From the NCBI RefSeq assembly GCF_025961205.1, contig NZ_JAOQNH010000001.1, forward strand, positions 1,822,001 to 1,886,000: a stretch of DNA of 64,000 nucleotides, written 5' to 3'. The translations under genes were made by a program, and so were the position numbers. The notes under the pieces are model-generated. The model had not been told where the DNA came from. It did no database searches and worked only from the letters and a program-made list of their open reading frames with translations. This document shows, in pieces, positions 29,966 to 39,000 of this stretch (positions are counted from its first letter, which is position 1; each line of letters starts with the position of its first letter). Source of the DNA: Azospirillum fermentarium. Lineage in GTDB: Bacteria; Pseudomonadota; Alphaproteobacteria; Azospirillales; Azospirillaceae.

Positions 29966-30700
29966 TCAGGGAAGCAACCCCGGCCAGAATTCGTTCAGCG
30001 CCGCGGTGCCCAGCGCCCAGGCGGCGAACAGCGCCAGCCCGACGCCCGTCACATGGTTCAGCACCGTCAACCCATCCTCGGTGATGCGGTGGCGCACGGC
30101 GGCCACCCCCGACGACAGCGCCAGCCACCAGCCGGCGGACCCGATGAACACCCCCAGCACCAGGGTGGCGGCATCGAAACGGTCGAGCTTGGCCCCCAGC
30201 CCGAATCCGGCGAACACGGCGATGAAGGCCAGGATGGTGGCCGGGTTGGTCAGCGTCAGCGTCAGCCCGGTGATGAAGCCGCGCAGCGCCGTGGCGTTCA
30301 GGCGGAGCGCGCTTTCCACCTCCTTCTCCTCCACCGCCGGCTTCTGGCGGAAGGTGCGCACGGCGACCGCCAGCATGAACACGCCGCCTACCACGCGGAA
30401 CAGCGTCTGGTGCCCGGTCAGGAAGCTCAGCGCCGCCGACACCCCGAACGCCGCAATGGCGCCGTAGATGGTATCGGCCACCGCCGCCCCCATGCCGGTG
30501 GTGAAGCCCAGGAACGGCCCGTGCTCGATGGTGCGGCGGATGCACAGCAGACCGATGGGACCGACCGGGGCGGCGATGGCCACACCCAGGACGATTCCCT
30601 GAATCAGCACCAGCAGCAGATCCGTCAGCACGAGCGCGGCATCCTTGTCCCTGACCCCCGCTCCGGCACCGGTCCCCGCGGTGGGAACGGCCCGGTTCAT
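29966..30700 (-). CDS. LysE/RhtB-family exporter
   Basis: A 244-residue inner-membrane exporter of the LysE superfamily with six hydrophobic segments. Family signatures are GIVLGVAIAAPVGPIGLLCI and GFTTGMGAAVADTIYGAIAA in the first half, and LTLTNPATILAFIAVFAGFG in the second. Members export amino acids such as lysine, homoserine or threonine. The substrate is unknown. The first 25 residues are hydrophilic and the true start could lie a little downstream of 30700. Confidence 0.88.
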   Translation of the reverse strand: MNRAVPTAGTGAGAGVRDKDAALVLTDLLLVLIQGIVLGVAIAAPVGPIGLLCIRRTIEHGPFLGFTTGMGAAVADTIYGAIAAFGVSAALSFLTGHQTLFRVVGGVFMLAVAVRTFRQKPAVEEKEVESALRLNATALRGFITGLTLTLTNPATILAFIAVFAGFGLGAKLDRFDAATLVLGVFIGSAGWWLALSSGVAAVRHRITEDGLTVLNHVTGVGLALFAAWALGTAALNEFWPGLLP

Positions 30701-30856
30701 GAGTCTTTTCCGATAGGCTGGGGTGATATCCGTCCCCCGCCGCCCAAGTCAACGCCCAGCCCCTGCATAAGAGGGTGCATTTCCCCAGTTCCCGGCGGCG
30801 GGTTGCGCGTTTATCCTTTGGTCCCGCAATCCGGTGAACGGTGGAAAGGGGCGGGG

Positions 30857-31840
30857 ATGAAGGCGCTCAAGCGGGTTCTGGGGGTGGCGGTTCTTGTGTG
30901 CGCGGTTCCGGCGGGCGTGTGGGCCGCCGATTTCGTGCCCGCCGTGGTTTATGACATGGGCGGCAAGTTCGACAAATCCTTCAACGAGGCCGCCTACCGC
31001 GGGGCCGAGCGTTTCGCCAAGGAAAGCGGCATCGCCTACCGCGATTTCGAAGTCACCAACGAGGCCCAGCGCGAACAGGCGCTGCGCACCATGGCGCGGC
31101 GGGGCGCCACGGTCGTCATCGCCATGGGCTTTGCCCAGGCCGCCCCGCTGGACAAGGTGGCCAAGGAATTCCCCGCCACCAGATTCTGCCTGATCGACGA
31201 AAAGCTCGACCGCCCCAACGTCCGCTCCATCACCTTCAAGGAGCACGAAGGGTCGTTCCTGGCCGGAGTCCTGGCCGCCCTGGCGTCGAAAACCGGGACC
31301 GTCGGGTTCGTCGGCGGCATGGACATTCCCCTGATCCGCAATTTCCTGGTGGGCTATGAACAGGGCGTGCGCCACGCCAACGCCAAGGGCACCGTCATCG
31401 CCAACATGACCGGCACCACGCCTGCGGCGTGGAACGATCCGGCCCGTGGGGCGGAACTGGCGCTCAGCCAGTTCGGGCGCGGGGCCGACGTGGTGTTCGC
31501 CGCCGCCGGGGCCACGGGCCTGGGCGTGCTTCAGGCAGCAGCCGACGCCGGCAAGCTGGGCATCGGCGTCGATTCCAACCAGGACCACCTGCACCCCGGC
31601 AAGATCCTGACCTCCATGATCAAGCGGGTGGATGTGGCGGTCTATGACTGCTTCTCCGCCGCCAAGGCCGGCACCTGGACCCCCGGACATCAGGTGCTGG
31701 GGCTGAAGGAGGACGGCGTGGGTTATTCCATCGACGAACACAACCGCGCCCTCATCACCCCCGCCATGGAACAGGCGGTGGAGGAGGCGAGGGCCAGGAT
31801 CGTCTCCGGCGCCCTGACGGTGCAGCCCTACCAGCCGTGA
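30857..31840 (+). CDS. Nucleoside ABC transporter substrate-binding protein (BMP family)
   Basis: A 327-residue BMP/PnrA-like periplasmic binding protein. A signal peptide (to about residue 22, GVWAADF) is followed by VVYDMGGKFDKSFNEAAYRG, a BMP hallmark. ATRFCLIDEKLDRPNVRSIT, FKEHEGSFLAGVLAAL, VGFVGGMDIPLIRNFLVGYE and GIGVDSNQDHLHPGKILTSM follow. The family binds purine and pyrimidine nucleosides. It has no lipobox, as expected for a Gram-negative member. AAGGGGCGGGG precedes the ATG at 30857. It overlaps the ATPase start by GTGA and heads the nucleoside salvage locus. Confidence 0.95.
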   Translation: MKALKRVLGVAVLVCAVPAGVWAADFVPAVVYDMGGKFDKSFNEAAYRGAERFAKESGIAYRDFEVTNEAQREQALRTMARRGATVVIAMGFAQAAPLDKVAKEFPATRFCLIDEKLDRPNVRSITFKEHEGSFLAGVLAALASKTGTVGFVGGMDIPLIRNFLVGYEQGVRHANAKGTVIANMTGTTPAAWNDPARGAELALSQFGRGADVVFAAAGATGLGVLQAAADAGKLGIGVDSNQDHLHPGKILTSMIKRVDVAVYDCFSAAKAGTWTPGHQVLGLKEDGVGYSIDEHNRALITPAMEQAVEEARARIVSGALTVQPYQP

Positions 31841-33414
31841 GCCACGCGGACCACCACACGCAGCCGGCGGCGGCGGATCCGGTGCCGGCGCTGGAACTGC
31901 GCGGCATCGACAAACGGTTCGGTGCCAACCACGCCAACCGCGGGGTGTCGCTGCGGGTGGACCGCGGCACCATCCACGGCATCATCGGCGAGAACGGGGC
32001 CGGCAAGACGACGGTGATGTCCATCGTCTACGGCTATCTCCATCCCGATTCGGGCGCCGTGCTGCTGAACGGGGAGCCGCTGGCCTGCCGCTCCCCCGCC
32101 GACGCCATCCGCCGGGGGGTGGGGATGGTGCATCAGCATTTCATGCTGGTGGACACCTTCACCGCGCTGGAAAACGTGCTGCTGGGGGCCGAGGGCGGGC
32201 GGATCATCGGTCCGGCCCTGGCCCGCGCGCGGACCGCCCTGGAGCAACTGGCCCGCGATTACGGGCTGGAGGTGGATCTTGACCGCCCGGTGGGCGAACT
32301 GCCCGTGGGTGCCCAGCAGCGGGTGGAGATCCTGAAGGCGCTCTACCGCGGCGCCGACCTGCTGATTCTGGACGAACCCACCGGCGTGCTGACCCCGCCG
32401 GAAACCATCCACCTGTTCCGCGTGCTGCGCGCGCTGCGCGGCCAGGGCAAGACCATCGTCATCATCACCCACAAACTCAGGGAAATCATGGCCCTGACCG
32501 ACCGGGTGACGGTCATGCGCCAGGGCCGCGTGGTGGACACCCTGATCACGGCCGCCACCACGCGGGAGGAGCTGGCCGAACGCATGGTGGGCCGCACCGT
32601 GCCGCTGGCGGTGGAAAAGCCGGCATTCCCCGCCGGCAGCACCCCGGTGCTGGAGGTGGAGCGGCTGCGCGTGCGCGGCCCCGGCGGGGCGGAGCGGGTG
32701 CGCGGCGTCTCTTTCACCGTGCGGGCGGGGGAGGTGGTGGGCATCGCCGGCGTTTCCGGCAACGGCCAGTCGGAACTGCTGGAGGCGCTGGCCGGCATGC
32801 GCCCCTTGGCCGGAGGGCGGGTGCGGCTGAACGGCATCGACCTGACCGCCCGCCCGGACCTGTTCACCGCCGCCGGCCTGCGCCGGCTGGGCGTGGGCCA
32901 TGTGCCGGAGGACCGGCAGAAGGTGGGGCTGGTCACCGGATTCCCGGCCTATGAAAACCTGATCCTCGGCCATCAGAACACCGCGGAGGCCGGCGGGCGG
33001 CTGTGGATGCGCTGGCGGGGGGTGAAGGAGCGGTGCGCGGCGGTGATGGAGCGTTACGACGTCCGCCCCCGCGATGTCGCCCTGGCGGCGGCCAATTTCT
33101 CCGGCGGCAACCAGCAGAAGCTGGTGCTGGCCCGCGAGATCGAACGCAACCCCGCGCTGCTGCTGGTGGGTCAGCCCACCCGCGGGGTGGACATCGGCGC
33201 CATCGACTTCATCCACCGCCGCCTGATGGACCTGCGCGCGGCGGGAAAGGCGATTTTGCTGGTGTCGGTGGAACTGGACGAGATCCTGTCCCTGTCCGAC
33301 CGGATCCTGGTGATGTTCGACGGGGCGGTGGTGGGCGAATTGACGCCGGAGTCCGCCGACGAACGCCGGCTGGGGCTGATGATGGCCGGAGCGGCCCCCC
33401 ATCATGCCGGTTGA
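31837..33414 (+). CDS. Nucleoside ABC transporter ATPase with two ABC domains
   Basis: A 525-residue double ATPase of the sugar/nucleoside type (YufO/NupO-like). Domain 1 has Walker A GENGAGKTT, the signature-like LPVGAQQRVEILKAL and Walker B LLILDEPTGVLTPPE. Domain 2 has the degenerate P-loop GVSGNGQSELLEAL and signature NFSGGNQQKLVLAREI, a normal feature of this family in which one site is inactive. The start is GTG at 31837, overlapping the binding-protein stop. Permease partners are encoded 1.4 kb downstream, after an intervening gene. Confidence 0.94.
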   Translation: MSHADHHTQPAAADPVPALELRGIDKRFGANHANRGVSLRVDRGTIHGIIGENGAGKTTVMSIVYGYLHPDSGAVLLNGEPLACRSPADAIRRGVGMVHQHFMLVDTFTALENVLLGAEGGRIIGPALARARTALEQLARDYGLEVDLDRPVGELPVGAQQRVEILKALYRGADLLILDEPTGVLTPPETIHLFRVLRALRGQGKTIVIITHKLREIMALTDRVTVMRQGRVVDTLITAATTREELAERMVGRTVPLAVEKPAFPAGSTPVLEVERLRVRGPGGAERVRGVSFTVRAGEVVGIAGVSGNGQSELLEALAGMRPLAGGRVRLNGIDLTARPDLFTAAGLRRLGVGHVPEDRQKVGLVTGFPAYENLILGHQNTAEAGGRLWMRWRGVKERCAAVMERYDVRPRDVALAAANFSGGNQQKLVLAREIERNPALLLVGQPTRGVDIGAIDFIHRRLMDLRAAGKAILLVSVELDEILSLSDRILVMFDGAVVGELTPESADERRLGLMMAGAAPHHAG

Positions 33415-33616
33415 ACCGTGACCGATATATCACAAGCGGACGATGATGAAGTCGCCGTCGAAAAACCTTACTCACGTTAACAGTTTTTGAACGCACACCG
33501 CCAATATTCCGGTAGGCGCAGCATTCCCAGTCATGATGTTCCGCCGCACACTATTATCGAAAGACACAATTTCGTGACGGGGGCAGGCGTTTCTGCATCC
33601 CGTGGAAGAGGGTATT

Positions 33617-34549
33617 ATGCGGCGTGTCCCCAGGCCCGAGGGCAAGACGGTTTCCAGGCGCGCGGAATCGCCGCCGGAACCGCTGCCCTGCGCCGCCGCC
33701 GCGAAGGCGGGGAATCACCCCGCCAAGACCGATTCCTGCACCAAAGCCAAGATCAGTTCCTTCTACCGCGCCCATTGGGACATCGCGCGGCAGATCTTCC
33801 TGCACGCGGTGGAGCATTCCGCGTCCAACGGCAGCCAGGGCGCAGCCCGGATTCGCCGGGCGATGGAGGAGATCGACCGTAATTTCCAGATCATCGGCCC
33901 GGCGCTCAAATCGGTGTGCGAGCAGTGCAAGGTGTCGAATCCGGCGCTGAACGACCGGCGCAAGGATTTCCTGACCCGCATGTTCGTCGCCAACACGGTG
34001 GAGTTGTCCGACGACGTGGGGGGCGGGCGGTTCCACCCCTACATCGTGGGCCTGCGCGCCGGGCTGGAAAGCATCCTGTCGCCGCAGGAGGTCGAAAGCC
34101 TGAACGAGCGGGCGCGCAACATCTATGTGCAGATCAAATCCGACGACGATGCGTCGTTCAGCCGGTCGCTGCTGGAGAATTTCGCCGCCAACGCCATCAA
34201 CGAACAGGTGATCTTCTACGTGTTCGGGCGGTTCCGTTACTTCAACAACCAGCGCAACACCTTCATCTGCAACTTCAACCGCGCGCTTCAGGATGCGGGC
34301 GAGCGCTTTACCATGGACGACGCGCTGTTCAACGCCTTCTTCGGCATCCTGGCGCAGGTGGTGCAGGGGGACAAGGATCCCTATGACGAGACCGGTTTCA
34401 ACATCCGGTTCGGCGACGGGGCTTACGAGAAATACCGCTCGGTGATCGCCCAGTTCAGCCGCTGGCGCGAAAGCGTGCTCGGCCCCGTTCCACCGCGGGA
34501 GACCGCCCCGCGGCGGCGGAATTCCCTCTCCCCGTCGGGGAGAGGGTAG
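33617..34549 (+). CDS. Unrecognised protein inserted in the nucleoside operon
   Basis: I do not recognise this 310-residue soluble protein. It is predicted to be mostly helical, with a basic, disordered first 40 residues. Three Cys lie near residues 42, 101 and 104 (SVCEQCKVSNP), and an aromatic-rich central segment reads INEQVIFYVFGRFRYFNNQR. It has no signal peptide or membrane helix. The start at 33617 is preceded by GAAGAGGG. It interrupts the ATPase-permease order of the transporter. Its last dozen codons (SLSPSGRG) and its stop are supplied by a REP-like hairpin, so the natural C-terminus may have been changed. Transport or regulation roles are equally possible. Confidence 0.65.
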   Translation: MRRVPRPEGKTVSRRAESPPEPLPCAAAAKAGNHPAKTDSCTKAKISSFYRAHWDIARQIFLHAVEHSASNGSQGAARIRRAMEEIDRNFQIIGPALKSVCEQCKVSNPALNDRRKDFLTRMFVANTVELSDDVGGGRFHPYIVGLRAGLESILSPQEVESLNERARNIYVQIKSDDDASFSRSLLENFAANAINEQVIFYVFGRFRYFNNQRNTFICNFNRALQDAGERFTMDDALFNAFFGILAQVVQGDKDPYDETGFNIRFGDGAYEKYRSVIAQFSRWRESVLGPVPPRETAPRRRNSLSPSGRG

Positions 34550-34684
34550 GGTGAGAGGCGGATTTCGCGCGGAACGCCCGGCATCCGTTGCGAAGCAACT
34601 CCAAGCTTGATGTTTTGAGAGCCTGACGGCTCGATTTTCGGGCGTTCCACGCGAAAATCGGCCCTTTCCCCGGCGGGGAGAGGG
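34524..34684. repeat. REP-doublet (REPIN/MITE-like) element
   Basis: A 161-bp non-coding structured element. It is bounded by hairpins CCCTCTCCCC-GTC-GGGGAGAGGG (34524-34546) and CCCTTTCCCC-GGC-GGGGAGAGGG (34662-34684). Inside, 34561-34580 (GATTTCGCGCGGAACGCCCG) is matched by an inverted copy at about 34639-34659, and two small hairpins lie between (GTTGC-GAA-GCAAC and GAGCC-TGAC-GGCTC). The nested symmetry suggests a mobile REP pair. Its left hairpin supplies the TAG stop at 34547-34549 to the preceding gene. Confidence 0.8.
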
Positions 34685-34784
34685 TGATGGTTGTGGTTCG
34701 CCCGATGCGTCCCCGCCCTTGCGTCGGCGGGTGCGACAAGGCACCCTCGGGCCGCACGCAGCGGGCAGACAACAGCGGGGGCGC

Positions 34785-35897
34785 ATGACTTCGGAATCGC
34801 ACGTGGCGCCGGGGGGGCTGCCGCCCTGGGCCGATTACGCGCTGCTGCCGCTGCTCAACCTCGTGGCGGCGCTGGCGGTGTCGGCGCTGGTGATTCTCGC
34901 CATCGGGGAAAACCCCCTGGCGGTCATGACCGTGATGGTGGGGGAGGCGCTGGGCTACCCCGAGGCCATCGGCTACACCCTCTATTACGCCACCGGCTAC
35001 ATCTTCACCGGGCTGGCGGTGGCGGTGGCCTTCCACGCCGGGCTGTTCAACATCGGCGGCGAGGGACAGGCGTATCTGGGCGGCCTGGGGGCCGGTCTGG
35101 TGGCGCTGGCGGTGCCCGGCTGGCCGTGGTGGGCGGCGGCCCTGGCCGCCACCGGCGCCGCGGCGCTGTTCGGGGCGGCGTGGGCGTGGGTGCCCGGCTG
35201 GCTCCAGGCCCGGCGGGGCAGCCACATCGTCATCACCACCATCATGTTCAATTTCCTGGCCGCGGCGCTGATGACGTGGCTGCTGGTGGACGTTCTCATC
35301 AAGCCCGGCCAGCAAAGCCCCGAATCGCGGGAGTTCGATCCCGGCGTGTGGCTGCCGACCATGGACCGGGTTCTGGGGTGGTTCGGGGTCACGGTGGCGC
35401 CGTCGCCGCTGAACCTGTCGTTCCTGTGGGCGCTGGCGTGCTGCGGTCTGGTCTATCTGTTTTTGTGGCACACCCGCTGGGGCTATGGGCTGCGGGTGGT
35501 GGGGCGGAACGAGCGGGCGGCGGTCTATGCCGGCATTTCCCCCGCCCGCGCCGTCATGCTGGCCATGGCGCTGTCGGGGGCGCTGGCCGGGTTCTGCGGG
35601 GTCAACGACATTCTGGGCGTGCAGCACCGGCTGTTGCTGAACGTCACCAACGGGGTGGGGTTCGTGGGCATCGCCGTGGCGCTGATGGGGCGCAACCACC
35701 CGGCGGGCATCATGCTCGCGGCGCTGCTGTTCGGGGTTCTGGCCCAGGGTGGCGGGCAGGTGTCGTTCGATTTTCCCCGGCTGAACCGGGAGCTGGTGAT
35801 GGTGATCCAGGGGCTGGTGATCCTGTTCGCCGGCGCGCTGGAACACCTGTTCCGCCCGCAGGTGGCGGCCCTGTTCCGCCGCCGGGGGGAGGGGTGA
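34785..35897 (+). CDS. Nucleoside ABC transporter permease 1
   Basis: A 370-residue membrane protein of the BPD_transp_2 family (YufP/NupP-like) with about nine helices. Features are VAFHAGLFNIGGEGQAYLGG at about residue 80, GSHIVITTIMFNFLAAALMT, and LRVVGRNERAAVYAGISPAR near 240. It pairs with the following permease to form the channel of the nucleoside importer. The ATG at 34785 is chosen over an earlier one at 34719 because family homologues begin near here. Confidence 0.93.
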   Translation: MTSESHVAPGGLPPWADYALLPLLNLVAALAVSALVILAIGENPLAVMTVMVGEALGYPEAIGYTLYYATGYIFTGLAVAVAFHAGLFNIGGEGQAYLGGLGAGLVALAVPGWPWWAAALAATGAAALFGAAWAWVPGWLQARRGSHIVITTIMFNFLAAALMTWLLVDVLIKPGQQSPESREFDPGVWLPTMDRVLGWFGVTVAPSPLNLSFLWALACCGLVYLFLWHTRWGYGLRVVGRNERAAVYAGISPARAVMLAMALSGALAGFCGVNDILGVQHRLLLNVTNGVGFVGIAVALMGRNHPAGIMLAALLFGVLAQGGGQVSFDFPRLNRELVMVIQGLVILFAGALEHLFRPQVAALFRRRGEG

Positions 35898-35899
35898 CG

Positions 35900-36874
35900 A
35901 TGGAGGACGCCGTCACCACCATCCTTCTGCTGCTGGATTCCGCCGTCCGCGTCGCCACGCCGCTGGTGCTGGCGGCCTTCGCCGGCCTTTATTGCGAACG
36001 GGCCGGGGTGGTCGATATCGGGCTGGAGGGCAAGATGCTGGCCGGCGCCTTCTTCGCCGCCGCCACCGCCTCGGCCACCGGCGACCCGTGGCTGGGGCTG
36101 GCGGCGGGGGTGACGGCGGGCGTGGCGCTGGCGCTGCTGCACGGCTTCGCCTGCATCACCCACAACGGCAATCAGGTGGTGTCGGGCATGGCCATCAACA
36201 TCCTGGTGGCCGGGCTGGCGCCGACGCTGGCGTTCGCGTGGTTTTCCCTGGGCGGGCAGACGCCGCTGCTGCCCGGTTCGGCCCGGCTGCCGGCGGTGGC
36301 CTTTCCCGGCACCGCGGCGGCGGCGGACATCCCGGTGATCGGGCCGGTCTACGCCATCCTGTTCGGCAAGGTGAGCGTGGTGGTGCTGCTGGCCGCGGCG
36401 GTGGTGGCGGTGTCGGCGTTCGTGCTGTACCGCACCCGTTTCGGGCTGCGCCTGCGGGCGGTGGGGGAAAATCCGGCGGCGGTGGACACCGCCGGCATTT
36501 CCGTCACACGGCTGCGGTATCAGGCGCTGGTGGTGACGGGGGTGCTGACCGGCATGGCCGGGGCGTACCTGTCCATCGCCCACGGGGCGGGGTTCGTGCG
36601 CGACATGACGGCGGGCAAGGGGTATCTGGCGCTGGCCGCACTGATCTTCGGCAAATGGCGGGTGGGACCGACGCTGCTGGCCTGCCTGTTGTTCGCCTTC
36701 ATCGACGCGGTGCAGATCCGGCTTCAGGGGGTGGCGCTGCCGGTGGTGGGGGTCATTCCGGTGCAGTTCATCCAGGCGCTGCCCTATGCCCTGACGGTGC
36801 TGCTGCTGGCGGGCTTCGTCGGGCGCGCGGTGCCGCCCAGGGCCAGCGGCCAGCCTTACATCAAGGAGCGGTGA
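35900..36874 (+). CDS. Nucleoside ABC transporter permease 2
   Basis: A 324-residue polytopic membrane protein, second permease of the nucleoside importer (YufQ/NupQ-like). GLYCERAGVVDIGLEGKMLA near residue 30 is the characteristic motif. ITHNGNQVVSGMAINILVAG and LRLRAVGENPAAVDTAGISV near 190 also match. It begins two bases after permease 1, or with a GTG overlapping its stop, so the pair is tightly coupled. Confidence 0.94.
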   Translation: MEDAVTTILLLLDSAVRVATPLVLAAFAGLYCERAGVVDIGLEGKMLAGAFFAAATASATGDPWLGLAAGVTAGVALALLHGFACITHNGNQVVSGMAINILVAGLAPTLAFAWFSLGGQTPLLPGSARLPAVAFPGTAAAADIPVIGPVYAILFGKVSVVVLLAAAVVAVSAFVLYRTRFGLRLRAVGENPAAVDTAGISVTRLRYQALVVTGVLTGMAGAYLSIAHGAGFVRDMTAGKGYLALAALIFGKWRVGPTLLACLLFAFIDAVQIRLQGVALPVVGVIPVQFIQALPYALTVLLLAGFVGRAVPPRASGQPYIKER

Positions 36875-36877
36875 GAG

Positions 36878-37288
36878 ATGGTTGACCGTGACACCCTGCT
36901 CGACGCCGCCCGCGCGGTGCGCGCCCACGCCCACGCCCCCTATTCCCGCTTCATGGTGGGGGCGGCGGTGCTGTCGGAGTCGGGGCGCATCTTCACCGGC
37001 TGCAATGTGGAGAACGCCGCCTATCCCCTGGGCCTGTGCGCGGAGGCCAACGCCATCGGCGCCATGATCGCCGCCGGCGACCGGATCATCCGCGCCGTGG
37101 CCGTGGTGGGGGGCGAGCCGGGGGACGGGCGTCTGTGCACGCCCTGCGGCGGCTGCCGCCAGCGCATCCGCGAATTTGCCGCCGGCGGCGTGCCGGTTCA
37201 CGTGGGGGGGCCGGAGGGGTGGCGGAAGAGTTTTTCCCTCTGCGGCCTTCTGCCCGATTCCTTCGGCCCTGAAAATCTGAACTTCTGA
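36878..37288 (+). CDS. cdd: Cytidine deaminase
   Basis: A 136-residue homotetramer-type cytidine deaminase converting cytidine and deoxycytidine to uridine and deoxyuridine. The zinc and proton-shuttle motif is LCAEANAIGAM (Cys-Ala-Glu) and the second zinc motif is TPCGGCRQ. The N-terminus ARAVRAHAHAPYSRFMVGAA and FTGCNVENAAYPLG are standard. It starts three bases after the permease gene and overlaps the next gene by one base, which fits immediate use of imported nucleosides. Confidence 0.96.
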   Translation: MVDRDTLLDAARAVRAHAHAPYSRFMVGAAVLSESGRIFTGCNVENAAYPLGLCAEANAIGAMIAAGDRIIRAVAVVGGEPGDGRLCTPCGGCRQRIREFAAGGVPVHVGGPEGWRKSFSLCGLLPDSFGPENLNF

Positions 37289-38139
37289 TGACGGAAGGGG
37301 ATGCGGCGATGCTGACGGACGCGGAACGGGCGGTCGATGCGGCGGTGGCGGTGATCCGCGCCCGCGCGCTTCAGCACCGGCCACGGGTGGGGCTGGTGCT
37401 GGGGTCGGGGCTGGGCCGGATCGCCGAGCGGATCGGCAACGCCGTCACCATCCCCTACGACACCATTCCCGGTTTTCCCCGGCCCACGGTGGCCGGGCAC
37501 GCCGGTCATCTGGTGGTGGGGGAACTGGGCGGGCAGACGGTCGCCTGCATGCAGGGCCGCGTCCATGCCTATGAGGGCAAGGGATTCGGGGCGCTGCGGC
37601 TGGCGATCCGGTCGCTGCACCGGCTGGGCTGCCGCACGCTGGTGCTGACCTGTGCCGCCGGGTCGCTGGACGTGGATGTGGGGCCGGGGCGGCTGATGCT
37701 GATCCGCGACCACATCAACCTGTTGGGCGTCAACCCGCTGACCGGGCCGAACGACGACGCCTTCGGCCCCCGCTTTCCGGGCCTGACCGACGCCTGGGCG
37801 CCGTCCCTGCGCGCGGTGATGCAGGATGCGGCGGCGGAGATGGGGCTGCCGCTGGCCGAAGGGGTGTACGCCGCCCTGTCCGGCCCGTGCTTCGAAACCC
37901 CGGCGGAGGTTCGGATGTTGAGGATCCTCGGGGCCGACGCCGTGGGCATGTCCACGGTGCCGGAATGCATCATCGCCCGCCATTGCGGCATGGCGGTGGC
38001 CGGCTGTGCGGTCATCACCAACCTGGGCGTGGGCCTGAGCGATGAGCAGGTCAGCCACACCCACACGCTGGCGCAGGCGTCGGTGGCGGCGTCGGATCTG
38101 GAGCGGTTGCTGATCGGTTTTCTGAAGCGTTTGGGGTAA
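37288..38139 (+). CDS. Purine nucleoside phosphorylase
   Basis: A 283-residue trimeric-type purine nucleoside phosphorylase (PNP/MTAP family, PunA-like) that splits purine nucleosides into base and (deoxy)ribose-1-phosphate. Family motifs are VGLVLGSGLGRIAERI, AGHAGHLVVGEL, GRVHAYEGKGFGALRLAIR, LTCAAGSLDVDVGPG, and ALSGPCFETPAEVRMLRILG followed by DAVGMSTVPE. The ATG at 37288 overlaps the cdd stop (TGATG), while 37309 is an alternative start. It is mid-operon between cdd and deoC. Confidence 0.95.
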   Translation: MTEGDAAMLTDAERAVDAAVAVIRARALQHRPRVGLVLGSGLGRIAERIGNAVTIPYDTIPGFPRPTVAGHAGHLVVGELGGQTVACMQGRVHAYEGKGFGALRLAIRSLHRLGCRTLVLTCAAGSLDVDVGPGRLMLIRDHINLLGVNPLTGPNDDAFGPRFPGLTDAWAPSLRAVMQDAAAEMGLPLAEGVYAALSGPCFETPAEVRMLRILGADAVGMSTVPECIIARHCGMAVAGCAVITNLGVGLSDEQVSHTHTLAQASVAASDLERLLIGFLKRLG

Positions 38140-38177
38140 GGGGCGCTTCGTATCAACACGGGGGGGGCTGTGGAACG

Positions 38178-38996
38178 ATGAAACTGACCGATGAGTTGCA
38201 GCGGGCCGTCGATGCGGCGTGCGAGGTGGAGGTCACGGCGGACACCGCCCGGCGGGTGCTGGCGTTGCTGGACCTGACCAGCCTGAACGACGGCGACACC
38301 AGGGAGTCGGCCAAGGCGCTGTGCGCCCGCGCCCTGACCCCGGCGGGGCCGGTGGCGGCGGTGTGCGTGTGGCCCCGCTTCGTCAAGACCGCCCGCGCGG
38401 CGCTGAAGGGGGCGCCGGTCAAGATCGCCACCGTGGTCAATTTCCCCGCCGGGGAGAGCACGGCGGCCGAGGTGGCCGCGGAGACCCGCGCCGCCATCGC
38501 CGACGGGGCGGACGAGATCGACGTGGTGCTTCCCTACCGTGCCTTCATCGACGGGGAGCGCACCCGCCCGCTGAACCTGCTGCGCGCCTGCCGCGAGGCG
38601 TGCGGGGAGGGGGTGGTGATGAAGGTGATCCTGGAATCCGGCGCCTTCCCCGACCCCGACCTGCTGTCGTGGGCCGCCCGCGACGCCATCGCCGCCGGGG
38701 CCGATTACCTGAAGACCTCCACCGGCAAGATCACGCCCGCGGCGACGCTGGCGGCGGCGGCCCTGATCCTGGAAGCCATCGGCCAGTCGAAGCGTCCCGT
38801 GGGGTTCAAGGCGTCGGGCGGCATCCGCGACACCGCGGCGGCGGCGGCCTATCTGCATCTGGCCGACGGGCTGCGCGGCCCCACCTGGGCCACGCCGGCC
38901 ACGGTGCGGTTCGGCGCCTCGGGCCTGCTGGACGCGCTGCTGGCCGACCTGGGGCACGCGCCCGTGGAAAGCGCTGCGGCGGGCAAGGGGTATTGA
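38178..38996 (+). CDS. deoC: Deoxyribose-phosphate aldolase
   Basis: A 272-residue class I aldolase that cleaves 2-deoxyribose-5-phosphate to acetaldehyde and glyceraldehyde-3-phosphate. The Schiff-base Lys is K179 in ADYLKTSTGK. KIATVVNFPAGESTAAEVAA, ADEIDVVLPYRAFI, VVMKVILESG and VGFKASGGIRDTAAAAAYL complete the family pattern. It sits four bases before deoA. A phosphopentomutase (deoB), needed to link the phosphorylases to this enzyme, is not in the window. Confidence 0.96.
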   Translation: MKLTDELQRAVDAACEVEVTADTARRVLALLDLTSLNDGDTRESAKALCARALTPAGPVAAVCVWPRFVKTARAALKGAPVKIATVVNFPAGESTAAEVAAETRAAIADGADEIDVVLPYRAFIDGERTRPLNLLRACREACGEGVVMKVILESGAFPDPDLLSWAARDAIAAGADYLKTSTGKITPAATLAAAALILEAIGQSKRPVGFKASGGIRDTAAAAAYLHLADGLRGPTWATPATVRFGASGLLDALLADLGHAPVESAAAGKGY

Positions 38997-39000
38997 GGCC

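Noticed and set aside
31837..33414. Suspected inactivation of the nucleoside ATPase second P-loop
   Set aside because: The GVSGNGQSE form of Walker A in domain 2 is normal for this two-domain family.
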